Shown piece by piece: positions 47,091 through 54,552 of a stretch of 64,000 nt of DNA (position 1 is its first letter; each line of letters starts with the position of its first letter). This DNA is from an uncultured Phascolarctobacterium sp. (lineage in GTDB: Bacteria > Bacillota > Negativicutes > Acidaminococcales > Acidaminococcaceae), in assembly GCA_947630795.1 (NCBI GenBank), contig CANRJC010000002.1:86146-150145 (forward strand), written 5' to 3'. The translations under genes were made by a program, and so were the position numbers. The notes beneath the pieces are model-generated. The model was not told the origin of the DNA, did not search any database, and saw only the letters and a list, made by a program, of their open reading frames with translations.

Positions 47091-47489
47091 CTATTTTTGA
47101 TAGAGAGCCAGCAGGCTATCTTGTAAGACTTTGGAGAAATTGATCTTGTTATTTTCGGCGAAGGTGTTCAGCCAAGCGGGTATAGTGAGATTTTTTCTCA
47201 CAGCTTTTGCTCCATACTTTTCTGCATAAGCATCCATATCTAAAACGAGCATGGTCACGAAGCCGCCGGCCTCGGGCTTGATATCCTGTGGTGCAGAAGC
47301 ACGGGGCAGAGCACGGCCTTCCTCCAATTCGTCCAGCACCCAACCGGCAGCAGCCTCACTCGCCATGGTGATAGCATCGGCGATGTTTTCCCCTTGGCTG
47401 ACACAACCGGGCAGATCGGGCACTTCTACGGTGTAGCCGCCTTCTTTATTTTCACAGGGATAAAAGCAAGCGGGATAAACTAATTTCAT
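47091..47489 (-). CDS. hicB: HicB-family antitoxin
   Basis: A 132-residue antitoxin. The N-terminal half is the degenerate RNase H-like HicB fold (GGYTVEVPDLPGCVSQGENI) and the C-terminal part (IPAWLNTFAENNKINFSKVLQ) is a ribbon-helix-helix DNA-binding domain. GGAGGAAAAA precedes its ATG. It is the second gene of a hicA-hicB operon on the minus strand. Confidence 0.92.
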   Translation of the reverse strand: MKLVYPACFYPCENKEGGYTVEVPDLPGCVSQGENIADAITMASEAAAGWVLDELEEGRALPRASAPQDIKPEAGGFVTMLVLDMDAYAEKYGAKAVRKNLTIPAWLNTFAENNKINFSKVLQDSLLALYQK

Positions 47490-47501
47490 TTTTTCCTCCT
47501 T

Positions 47502-47684
47502 TTACTTCAGCCCGGCCATTTTAAGAATGGACCTCACCGTACGTAGGTCAATATCTCCCGGATGATTGGGTATAGTGATCTTGCCCGGCTTGAAGGGATG
47601 AACATAATAGTTGTGAGAACCTCTCGAGTTTTTTAAGCGCCAACCGTCTGCTAAGATCAATCGTTCCATCTCTTTAAAGCGCAT
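47502..47684 (-). CDS. hicA: HicA-family mRNA interferase toxin
   Basis: A 60-residue double-stranded RNA-binding-fold toxin. The catalytic His is in SRGSHNYYVHP (about residues 22-32), and the family C-terminus GDIDLRTVRSILKMAGL is intact. The ATG at 47684 is used since AGGAGG lies 8 nt upstream; the ORF start 21 nt earlier lies over this site. It cleaves mRNA and is neutralised by HicB. Confidence 0.92.
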   Translation of the reverse strand: MRFKEMERLILADGWRLKNSRGSHNYYVHPFKPGKITIPNHPGDIDLRTVRSILKMAGLK

Positions 47685-47707
47685 CGCCTCGACCTCCTCA
47701 CACATTT

Positions 47708-47736
47708 ATTATACGCATAATACGCATTAAAGTCAA
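47708..47736 (-). promoter_or_regulatory. hicAB promoter with operator repeats
   Basis: On the minus strand TTGACT (47736-47731), 17-bp spacer, TATAAT (47713-47708). The spacer and -10 contain direct repeats of TGCGTAT and the palindrome ATTAT-GCGT-ATAAT, a likely HicB operator. Confidence 0.8.
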
Positions 47737-47749
47737 ACTAAATATTCGA

Positions 47750-48904
47750 TCATTTTCTTCCCGTAAGAAAAAGGCTCAAAAGTTTCACTTGCCGGCAAAG
47801 GCGGGAGAGGAGCCAAGAGAGTAAAAGACTGCCCGCTACGACGATGCAATAAGCGAGGCACACTTTCTTCACCGTGGGCACGATGGAAAAGTGATGCAAA
47901 AAAGAAGTGAGTCGGTCCAGCACCAAGGGGTGGAGCAGATAGATGAAGAGAGAATAGCTGCCCAGCACGTCCAAGCTGCGGGAGAGGAGGGCGAGGGGGC
48001 GGCTCTTTTTTTGCGCTTTTTCCAAAAGCAGCAGCAAGAGGCAGAAGCAGAGGAGGGACGCCGCGGTGTAGACGAGGCCTTGGGGGCTGAGCTGGTGATA
48101 AGTGTTGGCCAGCTCCGTCAAAGTGTAGCCGTCTAAGGTGAAGCTGCCATAGCAGCTGTATACGTCCCAGCCGGCGGCGGCAGCGAAAAAGAGCAGGACG
48201 GCAGCAGCATAGCGGCGCAAAAGAGCAGCCGCTTTTTCCCGATAAAGGCCGCCTAGGGCCCCCAGCAGGAAGACGAAAAGGTAGTGCAGGGGCAGATAGT
48301 TCAAACGGTAGAGAAAAAAGTTTTGCGCCCACAGAGGCCAGTTGCTCGTGTCCAAGTGAGGATGGCAGGTCCAAAAGTTGAAGGCCAGCTGGAAAAGGAA
48401 GAGCAGGGCGAGGCCCAGCCCCGGCCGTCTGCACAAAAGCTGCAGCAGGCGCTGCCACAGGGGCAGCAGGGCGTAGGACCACAGGAGGATCACCATGAAA
48501 TAGAGATGATAGCAGGCCAGGCCGAAGAAAAGGACGAAGGCCAGCTGCTTGGGAGCGAAAGAGACGGAGCCGGGGGGCAGGATCGCACCGAAATAGGCAA
48601 GATACAGCAGGGACCAGACGACATAGGGGAGGCCGCAATGCACGAGGCGCTTTTTCAGATAAGGAAGATAACCGCCGCGCAGTGAAGAAGCCTCCGCAGT
48701 AAGAGGCGAGGCGCCGCAAAAGAGGCCGTAGCCGCTGATGAAGAAGAAGGCAGGGACGCTGTAGCGGCTCAGCACTTCTAAGAGCACATATAAAGAGAAG
48801 TTCCCTGCCTCTGCGGCCAGAGAGCCCACGTGGATGGCGACCACTCCCAAGAGGCAGAGGCCCCGCAGCTGTTCGATGACTTGATCACGCTCACCGCTTT
48901 TCAA
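47750..48904 (-). CDS. Acyltransferase 3 family membrane protein
   Basis: A 384-residue integral membrane acyltransferase with about ten helices. Typical features are QLRGLCLLGVVAIHVG (helix 1 with the conserved Arg-His pair, residues about 13-28) and VPAFFFISGYGLF (about 50-62). Such enzymes acylate cell-surface sugars or polymers. It starts with TTG at 48904 preceded by AAAGGAG. There are no polysaccharide genes beside it, so the acceptor is unknown. Confidence 0.87.
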   Translation of the reverse strand: MKSGERDQVIEQLRGLCLLGVVAIHVGSLAAEAGNFSLYVLLEVLSRYSVPAFFFISGYGLFCGASPLTAEASSLRGGYLPYLKKRLVHCGLPYVVWSLLYLAYFGAILPPGSVSFAPKQLAFVLFFGLACYHLYFMVILLWSYALLPLWQRLLQLLCRRPGLGLALLFLFQLAFNFWTCHPHLDTSNWPLWAQNFFLYRLNYLPLHYLFVFLLGALGGLYREKAAALLRRYAAAVLLFFAAAAGWDVYSCYGSFTLDGYTLTELANTYHQLSPQGLVYTAASLLCFCLLLLLLEKAQKKSRPLALLSRSLDVLGSYSLFIYLLHPLVLDRLTSFLHHFSIVPTVKKVCLAYCIVVAGSLLLSWLLSRLCRQVKLLSLFLTGRK

Positions 48905-49241
48905 AGCAACAGTGCTCCTTTTTTCTTCATATATATATCATCTTCTGATGAGACCGACTTCCGCTTTTAATTATATAGCAGCGAAAAAAAGAGAGCAAGA
49001 AAAACACGACACTAAGCCGCCGGTCAGCGGGCGGCGTGCATCGATATAGTCACAAAAAATAAAACGTCAACGTCATGACGCTGACGATAAGGATAAAAGC
49101 AAATGTAAAGTAAAACGCAAGAGAAAAAGTAAAAGCAAAAGCTCTGCGAGGCAGAGCTTGAAGAGCCGCGGTATTTGTATTTTAAGGGACGATCGCACAA
49201 GAAAGCTGCGCAGGTCACACGTTCATTTCGAAAGCCGCAGC
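48905..49241. other. Intergenic stretch with a near-perfect inverted repeat
   Basis: No gene is visible. CGTCA-ACGTCATGACG-CTGACG (about 49063-49084) is a 22-bp near-perfect inverted repeat. The A-rich stretch after it is followed at 49139-49158 by AAGCTCTGC-GA-GGCAGAGCTT, which on the minus strand is trailed by TTTTGCTTTT and is a likely terminator for the small gene at 49355. Confidence 0.55.
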
Positions 49242-49355
49242 TCAATGGCTGAGGCGCATGACCACTTCCAGCAGCACGCAGGCGAGGACGAGGCCGACGG
49301 CCAAGAGCAGCAGGAAACGGATGAATTTATGCAGAGCGGTCTTTTTGGCAGGCAT
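49242..49355 (-). CDS. Small single-span membrane protein, 37 residues
   Basis: A short ORF starts with MPAKKTALHKFIRF, continues as a hydrophobic helix (about residues 13-34, LLLLAVGLVLACVLLEVV) and ends MRLSH. AGGAG lies 11 nt upstream, a strong promoter lies at 49419-49390, and a hairpin terminator follows, so it forms a complete transcription unit. The basic N-terminus and single helix suggest an inner-membrane peptide oriented with its N-terminus inside. Function unknown; it could be a small regulatory membrane protein or a type I toxin. Confidence 0.65.
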   Translation of the reverse strand: MPAKKTALHKFIRFLLLLAVGLVLACVLLEVVMRLSH

Positions 49356-49389
49356 GGACGAGCTGGCTCCTTAACTTATTTTCACCGCA

Positions 49390-49419
49390 AGTATATCACA
49401 GAGGCAGAGCGGCTGTCAA
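49390..49419 (-). promoter_or_regulatory. Promoter of the 37-residue membrane protein
   Basis: On the minus strand TTGACA (49419-49414), 18-bp spacer, TATACT (49395-49390). Confidence 0.75.
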
Positions 49420-49622
49420 AACCTATGTGAGAACAGCCAGCTGTTTTTGTCAAAAGAGGCAGGGCCGCACAGCCGCTGCCTTAAACTGTGCGGTTCTTTG
49501 CGATGAACGCTCGGACTCGTCTTCAAAGGCAGAACTCTCAAAATTTTCAACCGCTGTATTTACGATGGACATAAAAACGCCTATAATAGAAATATAAAGA
49601 CAAGAGGGGAAGGAGCGTTAAG

Positions 49623-49907
49623 ATGGCTGTAAGAACGGATACCACCATGACGATACGCATGAACAAAAATGTGAAGCAAGAGGCGCAAAAACTTTTTTCC
49701 GCTCTCGGCATGGATATGACGACGGCGATCAACGTCTTTTTGCGGCAGGCGATAAGAGCTCAAGGCCTTCCTTTTGCAGTAAGGCTGGAGATACCCAACG
49801 AGGAAACGCTGGCTGCCTTCGAAGAAGGCGAGCGTATGCTTAGCGATCCGGCAGCGCCGCGGTTTAACAGCGTTGATGCCCTGTTTGACGACTTGGAGGC
49901 GCAATGA
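49623..49907 (+). CDS. DinJ/RelB-family antitoxin (toxin partner truncated)
   Basis: A 94-residue antitoxin with an N-terminal ribbon-helix-helix (TTMTIRMNKNVKQEAQKLF) and the family segment MDMTTAINVFLRQAI (about 31-45). A TATAAT at 49582-49587 with a weak -35 lies upstream, and GGGGAAGGAG precedes the ATG. The stop overlaps a downstream ATG (ATGA) as in intact dinJ-yafQ pairs, but that partner ORF ends after 11 codons. So this is an orphan antitoxin, possibly still acting on other toxins or operators. Confidence 0.85.
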   Translation: MAVRTDTTMTIRMNKNVKQEAQKLFSALGMDMTTAINVFLRQAIRAQGLPFAVRLEIPNEETLAAFEEGERMLSDPAAPRFNSVDALFDDLEAQ

Positions 49908-49939
49908 AGTACGAGATACTGAAAGCGTCCTTATCCTGA
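49904..49939 (+). pseudogene. Truncated YafQ/RelE-type toxin remnant
   Basis: The ATG overlapping the antitoxin stop opens MKYEILKASLS and then hits TGA. The first residues resemble the N-terminus of YafQ/RelE toxins. Downstream sequence to about 50020 shows no continuation that I can recognise in any frame. The toxin has been lost by deletion or replacement. Confidence 0.6.
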
Positions 49940-50022
49940 CGCTCGTTAGGACAGGAACACACAGCGATCTGTTTTGAGCCGGGTGCTGCTGCCCGAAAAT
50001 ATTCTGAAGATCATCCGAGCGT

Positions 50023-50047
50023 CCGAGCAAAAAGCTCGGGCGTTTTT
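50023..50047 (+). terminator. Intrinsic terminator after the toxin remnant
   Basis: CCGAGC-AAAAA-GCTCGG followed by GCGTTTTT. The bases between here and 50236 hold no gene. Confidence 0.75.
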
Positions 50048-50236
50048 CTATGTTCGGGTAAAACTGAAAAAGTGCCTGTATTCAAAGATGAGCAAGCAAG
50101 ACCGGAGACTTAGCTCTTAATGCGAACAAGAAGAAAATGATTGTTGCGATGTCGATGATAGGCAGTGCCGAATACAGACCAACACAGCCTGCAGCCTAAC
50201 GAGGGGAGAGATAAATAAAAATATCAACAACGTCCG

Positions 50237-51046
50237 ATAATATATATTATGTAAAATGCGTGGGTGAGGTCCAGATGGACCCAAAGACAAGTCTCGCATT
50301 TTACATAATATGCCCCTTACTTAAATGCGATGGCAAAGTCTGGAAGAACCCGAAGATGCAAGACGCGTTTTACATAATATACTCCTTATTTAAATGCATG
50401 GGCGAAGTCCAGACGGGCCCAAAGACAAGTCTCGCATTTTACATAATATGCCACTTACTTAAATGCATGGCCAAGTCTAGACGACCCTAAGATACCAGCT
50501 CGCATTTTACATAATATGCCCCTTACTTAAATGCAAGCGACATGTTGAACTGACCCGAGGTATGTGACTTACATTTAACACAACATACCCTCTTCTTAAA
50601 CGTAAGCGACATGTTGAACAAACACGAAGGTACAAGCTCGCAAGATACAGGACTCGCGTTTTACAAATATGATGGCAAAGTCTAGACGAACTCGAAGATA
50701 TAAGAGTTGCGCCTTACATAATATCTCCCTTACTTAAACGTGAGCGATATGTTGAATTGACCCGATGATATGTGACTTACATTTAACACAAGATACCCCC
50801 TTCTTAAACTTAGAAATCCAGACGGACCCGATGATACAAGTCTCGCATTTTACATAATATGCCCTTTCTTAAATGCGTGGACAAAGTCTAGACGAATTCG
50901 AAGATATAAGAGTTGCGCCTTACATAATATTCCCCTTACTTAAACGTAAGCGATATGTTGAACTGACCCGAAGGTATGTGACTTACATTTAACACAAGAT
51001 ACCCTCTTCTTAAACATAAATGCATAGGTGAAGTCTAGACGGACCA
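50237..51046. repeat. Degenerate tandem array of about 69-bp units
   Basis: About eleven and a half imperfect units. CGCATTTTACATAATAT or its variant begins at 50295, 50364, 50433, 50501, 50570, 50654, 50710, 50778, 50844, 50916 and 50984, spaced mostly 66-72 bp. Two subtypes occur: type 1 with CGCATTTTAC...TTAAATGC and CTAGACG, and type 2 with TTACATTTAACAC...TTAAACGTAAGCG. In both, the block edges are complementary (CGCATTT/AAATGCG; TTACaTTTA/TAAAcGTAA), with a loop of about 20 nt. It is much richer in A/T than its surroundings. Short open frames follow the 69-bp (23-codon) period but break down, so it is not a gene. It is not a CRISPR because whole units drift. Confidence 0.85.
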
Positions 51047-51052
51047 AAAAGT

Positions 51053-51105
51053 TGCCGGCACCGTCCCGCAAATCTTCGGGTCGCTGCCGGCACATTTTTA
51101 TTTTT
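51053..51105. terminator. Bidirectional terminator after ppsR
   Basis: TGCCGGCA (51053-51060) and TGCCGGCA (51085-51092), itself self-complementary, close a hairpin with inner CCCG/CGGG pairs. T runs lie on both sides (CTTTTTGG on the minus strand, ATTTTTATTTTTTC on the plus). Confidence 0.8.
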
Positions 51106-51112
51106 TCTTCCC

Positions 51113-51955
51113 TCAAAGATGCTCCTCGATTTCTTCCGGGCGCTCTTTGTTTTTCTGCACGTAATCTAAGATGAGCCCCGCCGTTTCCTCTATGGCCTTG
51201 TCGGAAACGTCGATGATCTTGCAGTGGATGCGCCGCATGATGCTCTTGGCGTAAGCGATCTCGTCGTTGATGCGTTCGATATCGGCATAAGCGGCCGTGT
51301 CCGGCAGGCCCATGCTCTTCAAACGCTCGCTGCGGATGCGGTTCAATTTGCTTGGATCGATCAAGAGGCCGATTACTTTATAAGGCGGCACCTGAAAGAG
51401 CTCGTCGGGGGGCTGCAGCTCGGGCACCAAGGGCACGTTGGCCGCCTTCACGTTTTTATGCGCCAAGTAAATAGAAAGAGGCGTCTTCGAGGTGCGGCTG
51501 ATGCCGATGAGCACGATGTCCGCTTTCAAAATGCCCAGCGGGTTCTTCCCGTCGTCATATTTCACGGCGAATTCCACCGCTTCCACCCGTTTGAAATATT
51601 CGTGATCCAAACTGTGGATGAGGCCCGCCTGATTGCAGGGCGTAAGACCCGTGCCTTGTTCGATGGCCTCCAGCATGGGGCCCAGCACGTCCACGACGGG
51701 CACCTTGCAGGCGGCGGCTTCGGCGCTGATGCGGCTTCTCAGTTCCGGCGACACCAGAGTGTGGCAGATGATGGCCTTATGGGCGGCCGCTTCCTCCACC
51801 ACTTTGTCCACCGCCTCCGCATCTCTGATATAGGGCACGCGGATGATATCGAATTTGGCCTGAGAGAATTGGCTGGCGGTGGCTCTTACCACCGATTCCG
51901 CAGTTTCGCCGATGGAATCGGATACGGCATAGATGATAGGACTGTCCTTACTTAT
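51113..51955 (-). CDS. ppsR: Pyruvate, phosphate dikinase / PEP synthase regulatory protein PpsR, non-standard start
   Basis: A bifunctional ADP-dependent kinase/phosphorylase (DUF299) that controls PPDK or PEP synthase. The P-loop GISRTSKTPLS is clear. The conserved N-terminus SPIIYAVSDSIGETAES is encoded from 51946 down, yet the frame holds no ATG, GTG or TTG before it; the first standard start (GTG 51892) would delete this motif. AGGGAGG (51970-51964) lies 8 nt before an ATA (51955) and 5 nt before an ATC (51958), so initiation at a rare codon is proposed. ATA gives 280 residues, the normal length. It overlaps the ccpN end, the same pair as B. subtilis ccpN-yqfL. Confidence 0.85.
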   Translation of the reverse strand: MSKDSPIIYAVSDSIGETAESVVRATASQFSQAKFDIIRVPYIRDAEAVDKVVEEAAAHKAIICHTLVSPELRSRISAEAAACKVPVVDVLGPMLEAIEQGTGLTPCNQAGLIHSLDHEYFKRVEAVEFAVKYDDGKNPLGILKADIVLIGISRTSKTPLSIYLAHKNVKAANVPLVPELQPPDELFQVPPYKVIGLLIDPSKLNRIRSERLKSMGLPDTAAYADIERINDEIAYAKSIMRRIHCKIIDVSDKAIEETAGLILDYVQKNKERPEEIEEHL

Positions 51956-52595
51956 GATAATTACCTCCCTTACCTTCTGCCAGATCCACCAACAGGCGGG
52001 TGAAATTGGTCTTGGTGATGCGGCCCACCACTTCGAAGCTGCGCTGCTTGCCGTTGTCTACGGCCTTCACCACCGGCAGGCAATCGATCTCGTTGTCGAT
52101 GAGACGGCGGGCGGCGGCGGCCACCGATTCGTCGGGCTCGGCCATGATGATCTTGCTCAAGGGGGTCATGGCCAGCACCAAGGGGATCTCCCGAGGGTCG
52201 CCGTTGTTAAGAGCGGCCTTCAGCAGATCTTTGCGGGAGAGGACGCCGCACAGCAGCCCCGCTTCGTCGATGACGAAGAGGGTGCCCACGTCTTCCAAAA
52301 ACATGGTGACCATGGCCTCGTAGGCGCTCTTATCCTGAGAGATCACCACGGGGATGGACTGCAGATCTTTCACTCTGATGGCGGAGATCTCTTCCATCAG
52401 CATGCCCAGCGTGTTTTTGCCGGTATAATAGTAGCCCACTTTGGGCCGGGCATCCAAGATGCCTCCCATCACCAAAATGGCCAGATCGCTGCGCAGGGCC
52501 GCTCTGGTCACGTGCAAACGGGCGGCGATGTGTTCGCCGGTGATGGGCCCGTCTTGCCGTACGATCTCGGCGATCTGTTTTTGTCGAGTGCTCAA
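51948..52595 (-). CDS. ccpN: CcpN-like transcriptional repressor (HTH plus CBS pair)
   Basis: A 215-residue regulator: an N-terminal helix-turn-helix (QKQIAEIVRQDGPITGEHIA, residues about 6-50) and two CBS domains (about 75-205) that in CcpN sense ATP/ADP and FBP. CcpN represses gluconeogenic genes and is paired with the PPDK regulator in Bacillus. The start is TTG at 52595; AGGGGG about 13 nt upstream is a distant site. A palindrome in the promoter is a candidate for autoregulation. Confidence 0.85.
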   Translation of the reverse strand: MSTRQKQIAEIVRQDGPITGEHIAARLHVTRAALRSDLAILVMGGILDARPKVGYYYTGKNTLGMLMEEISAIRVKDLQSIPVVISQDKSAYEAMVTMFLEDVGTLFVIDEAGLLCGVLSRKDLLKAALNNGDPREIPLVLAMTPLSKIIMAEPDESVAAAARRLIDNEIDCLPVVKAVDNGKQRSFEVVGRITKTNFTRLLVDLAEGKGGNYHK

Positions 52596-52645
52596 GGGAA
52601 TAGGAATCGCCCCCTTATCCTTAACTAATGTTGCATAACAAGGTG

Positions 52646-52675
52646 ATTATACACCGTCTAGTGTACACTAATCAA
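52646..52675 (-). promoter_or_regulatory. ccpN-ppsR promoter with palindrome
   Basis: On the minus strand TTGATT (52675-52670), 18-bp spacer, TATAAT (52651-52646). The spacer contains the perfect palindrome TAGTGTACACTA (52659-52670), a likely operator. Confidence 0.78.
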
Positions 52676-52734
52676 GAATAAAAAGGGCGTTCAACAGCCT
52701 GAATATGTGATTTTTTTGTAAATAACGACCTATT

Positions 52735-53520
52735 TCAGCCGGCGCTGTAAGGCAGAAGCACTCTGCGGCCTGCGGCCGTGGTGAATTCGTCGGCCTCGAC
52801 GCCGTAAACAGTGCGCAAAAGCTCTTTGGTGATGACTGCTTCCGGCTCCCCTGCCGCGACTAAACGCCCGTCTTTGATGACGTACACCTGCCGGCAATAA
52901 TGCAGCACCTGATTGATATCGTGCAGCACCATGACGATGGTGAGGCCCAGCTCCTCGTTCAGGCGGCGGACCAAGTTCATCACTTCCAATTGATGGCTGA
53001 TGTCCAAATAGGTGGTGGGCTCGTCCAAAAAGAGCAAGCGGGGCCGCTGAGCCAGGGCCATGGCGATCCACGCCCGCTGCCTTTCGCCTCCCGAGAGAGT
53101 GTTGAGCAAACGATCTTTAAAAGGCGTGAGGTACGTTTCTTCCAAAGCCCAGGCTATCTGCTCTTTGTCTTCGGCGTTTGAGCGGCCCAAGAAGGGGCGA
53201 TGAGGGAAGCGACCCCGCTCTACCAAGTCCCCCACTGTCAGGTCCAAAGGAGCCTGAGGCGCTTGAGTGAGGATGGCCAGCCTTCTCGCCAAACTTTTGC
53301 TGCCGAAGGAGCGCAGCTCCTTTCCTTCGAAAAGCACGGAACCGCTGTAAGGCAGCATGCGTGCCAAAGCCTTTAAAGTGGTGCTCTTGCCGCAACCGTT
53401 GGGGCCGATGACGGCGGTGACGGAGCCGGTCTCGATGGTCAAGTTCAAAGAATGAACGATCTCTTTTTTATTGAGGGTGACCGAAAGATCTTTCGTTTGC
53501 AAAATGGCAGCGGCGCTCAT
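52735..53520 (-). CDS. FecE-type ABC transporter ATP-binding protein
   Basis: A 261-residue ATPase of the iron-siderophore/heme/B12 importer class. Walker A GPNGCGKST (about 37-45), signature LSGGERQRAWIAMAL (about 140-154) and Walker B LLFLDEPTTYLD (about 159-170) are intact. The ATG at 53520 follows AGGAGG with 8 nt; it overlaps the permease stop. It is the last gene of a binding protein-permease-ATPase operon on the minus strand. Confidence 0.93.
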   Translation of the reverse strand: MSAAAILQTKDLSVTLNKKEIVHSLNLTIETGSVTAVIGPNGCGKSTTLKALARMLPYSGSVLFEGKELRSFGSKSLARRLAILTQAPQAPLDLTVGDLVERGRFPHRPFLGRSNAEDKEQIAWALEETYLTPFKDRLLNTLSGGERQRAWIAMALAQRPRLLFLDEPTTYLDISHQLEVMNLVRRLNEELGLTIVMVLHDINQVLHYCRQVYVIKDGRLVAAGEPEAVITKELLRTVYGVEADEFTTAAGRRVLLPYSAG

Positions 53521-54551
53521 CACAGTTCCCTCCTCAGCAAGAACAGAAAGAAGGGGGCGCCCACAAAGGCCATGATGATGCCCACCGGCAGTTCGATGGG
53601 AGCGAAGATGACCCGGGCGAAGGTGTCGCTGAGAGTGACCACCGCCACCCCCAAGAGAGCCGCTCCCGGCAGCAGGTAGCGGTAGTCGCTGCCCAAAAGC
53701 AAACGGGCGCCGTGGGGAACGATGAGGCCCACGAAGCCCAAAAGGCCCACCACGCTGACGCTGGAAGCCGCCAAGAGGGCGGCGATGGCCGTCAGCACCA
53801 AGCGGGTGACTTCCACGTTGAGGCCCAGCCCGCGGGCCATTTCATCGCCCAACAAAAGGATGTTCAAATGCCCTGCGGCGGCAAAGGCCAAAAGCAGGCC
53901 CGCAGCCGCATAAGGAGCGATCATAAGGGCGTGGGGCCAGCTGCGGGCCGCCAAGCCTCCCACCATCCACATCAAAGCGCCGTGCACTCTATCGCTGTAA
54001 AAGATCATCAGGCCGCTGATGCCGGCGCTCAAAAAAGCGCTAACCGCCACGCCGGCCAAGATGATGCGCACCGGGCGGATGCCGTCCTTCCACGCCAAAA
54101 TGTAGATGAGCACGGCGGCCGCAAGAGCGCCGCCGAAGGCGCAGGGAGTGATCAAATAGGTCAAATGAGGCAGCAGGATCATGATGGCCACGCCGGCCAG
54201 CCCCGCCCCCGCCGAGATGCCGATGATGTGGGGATCGGCCAAAGGGTTGCGCATGACGGCCTGCAAAATGGCGCCCGACAAAGAAAGATTGATGCCTACC
54301 AGCGCCGCTACGATGGTGCGGGGCAGGCGGATGTTCCAAATGATCTGGGAGGCTGCTCCCCCATCCGGCGCCGTCAGCAGCGTCCACACTCTGCCCATGC
54401 CGATGCCGGTGGAGCCTTGGGTGAGGCTGAGGAAGAGGCCGGCCAAGGCCAGCAGCAAAAAGAAAAGCAGCACGGCCGCCCGCCTGAGCTCGCGGCTCGA
54501 TCTAGACGGGCTCACAGAAGATATGCTCTTTTCTTTAACAGTTGAGTTCAT
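53520..54551 (-). CDS. FecCD-family ABC transporter permease
   Basis: A 343-residue permease with about nine to ten membrane helices. The family signature is seen in RLPRTIVAALVGINLSLSG (about 80-98) and NPLADPHIIGISAGAGL (about 106-122). Only one permease gene is present, so the channel is probably a homodimer as in BtuC-type systems. It starts 1 bp after the binding-protein stop. Confidence 0.93.
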   Translation of the reverse strand: MNSTVKEKSISSVSPSRSSRELRRAAVLLFFLLLALAGLFLSLTQGSTGIGMGRVWTLLTAPDGGAASQIIWNIRLPRTIVAALVGINLSLSGAILQAVMRNPLADPHIIGISAGAGLAGVAIMILLPHLTYLITPCAFGGALAAAVLIYILAWKDGIRPVRIILAGVAVSAFLSAGISGLMIFYSDRVHGALMWMVGGLAARSWPHALMIAPYAAAGLLLAFAAAGHLNILLLGDEMARGLGLNVEVTRLVLTAIAALLAASSVSVVGLLGFVGLIVPHGARLLLGSDYRYLLPGAALLGVAVVTLSDTFARVIFAPIELPVGIIMAFVGAPFFLFLLRREL

Positions 54552-54552
54552 C

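Noticed and set aside
50260..50490. 76-codon frame within the tandem array, repeating with a 23-residue period
   Set aside because: The period is only the 69-bp unit read as codons; the frame breaks in later units and there is no ribosome binding site.
50237..51046. CRISPR array
   Set aside because: Units drift along their whole length, no constant repeat with unique spacers exists, and no cas genes are nearby.
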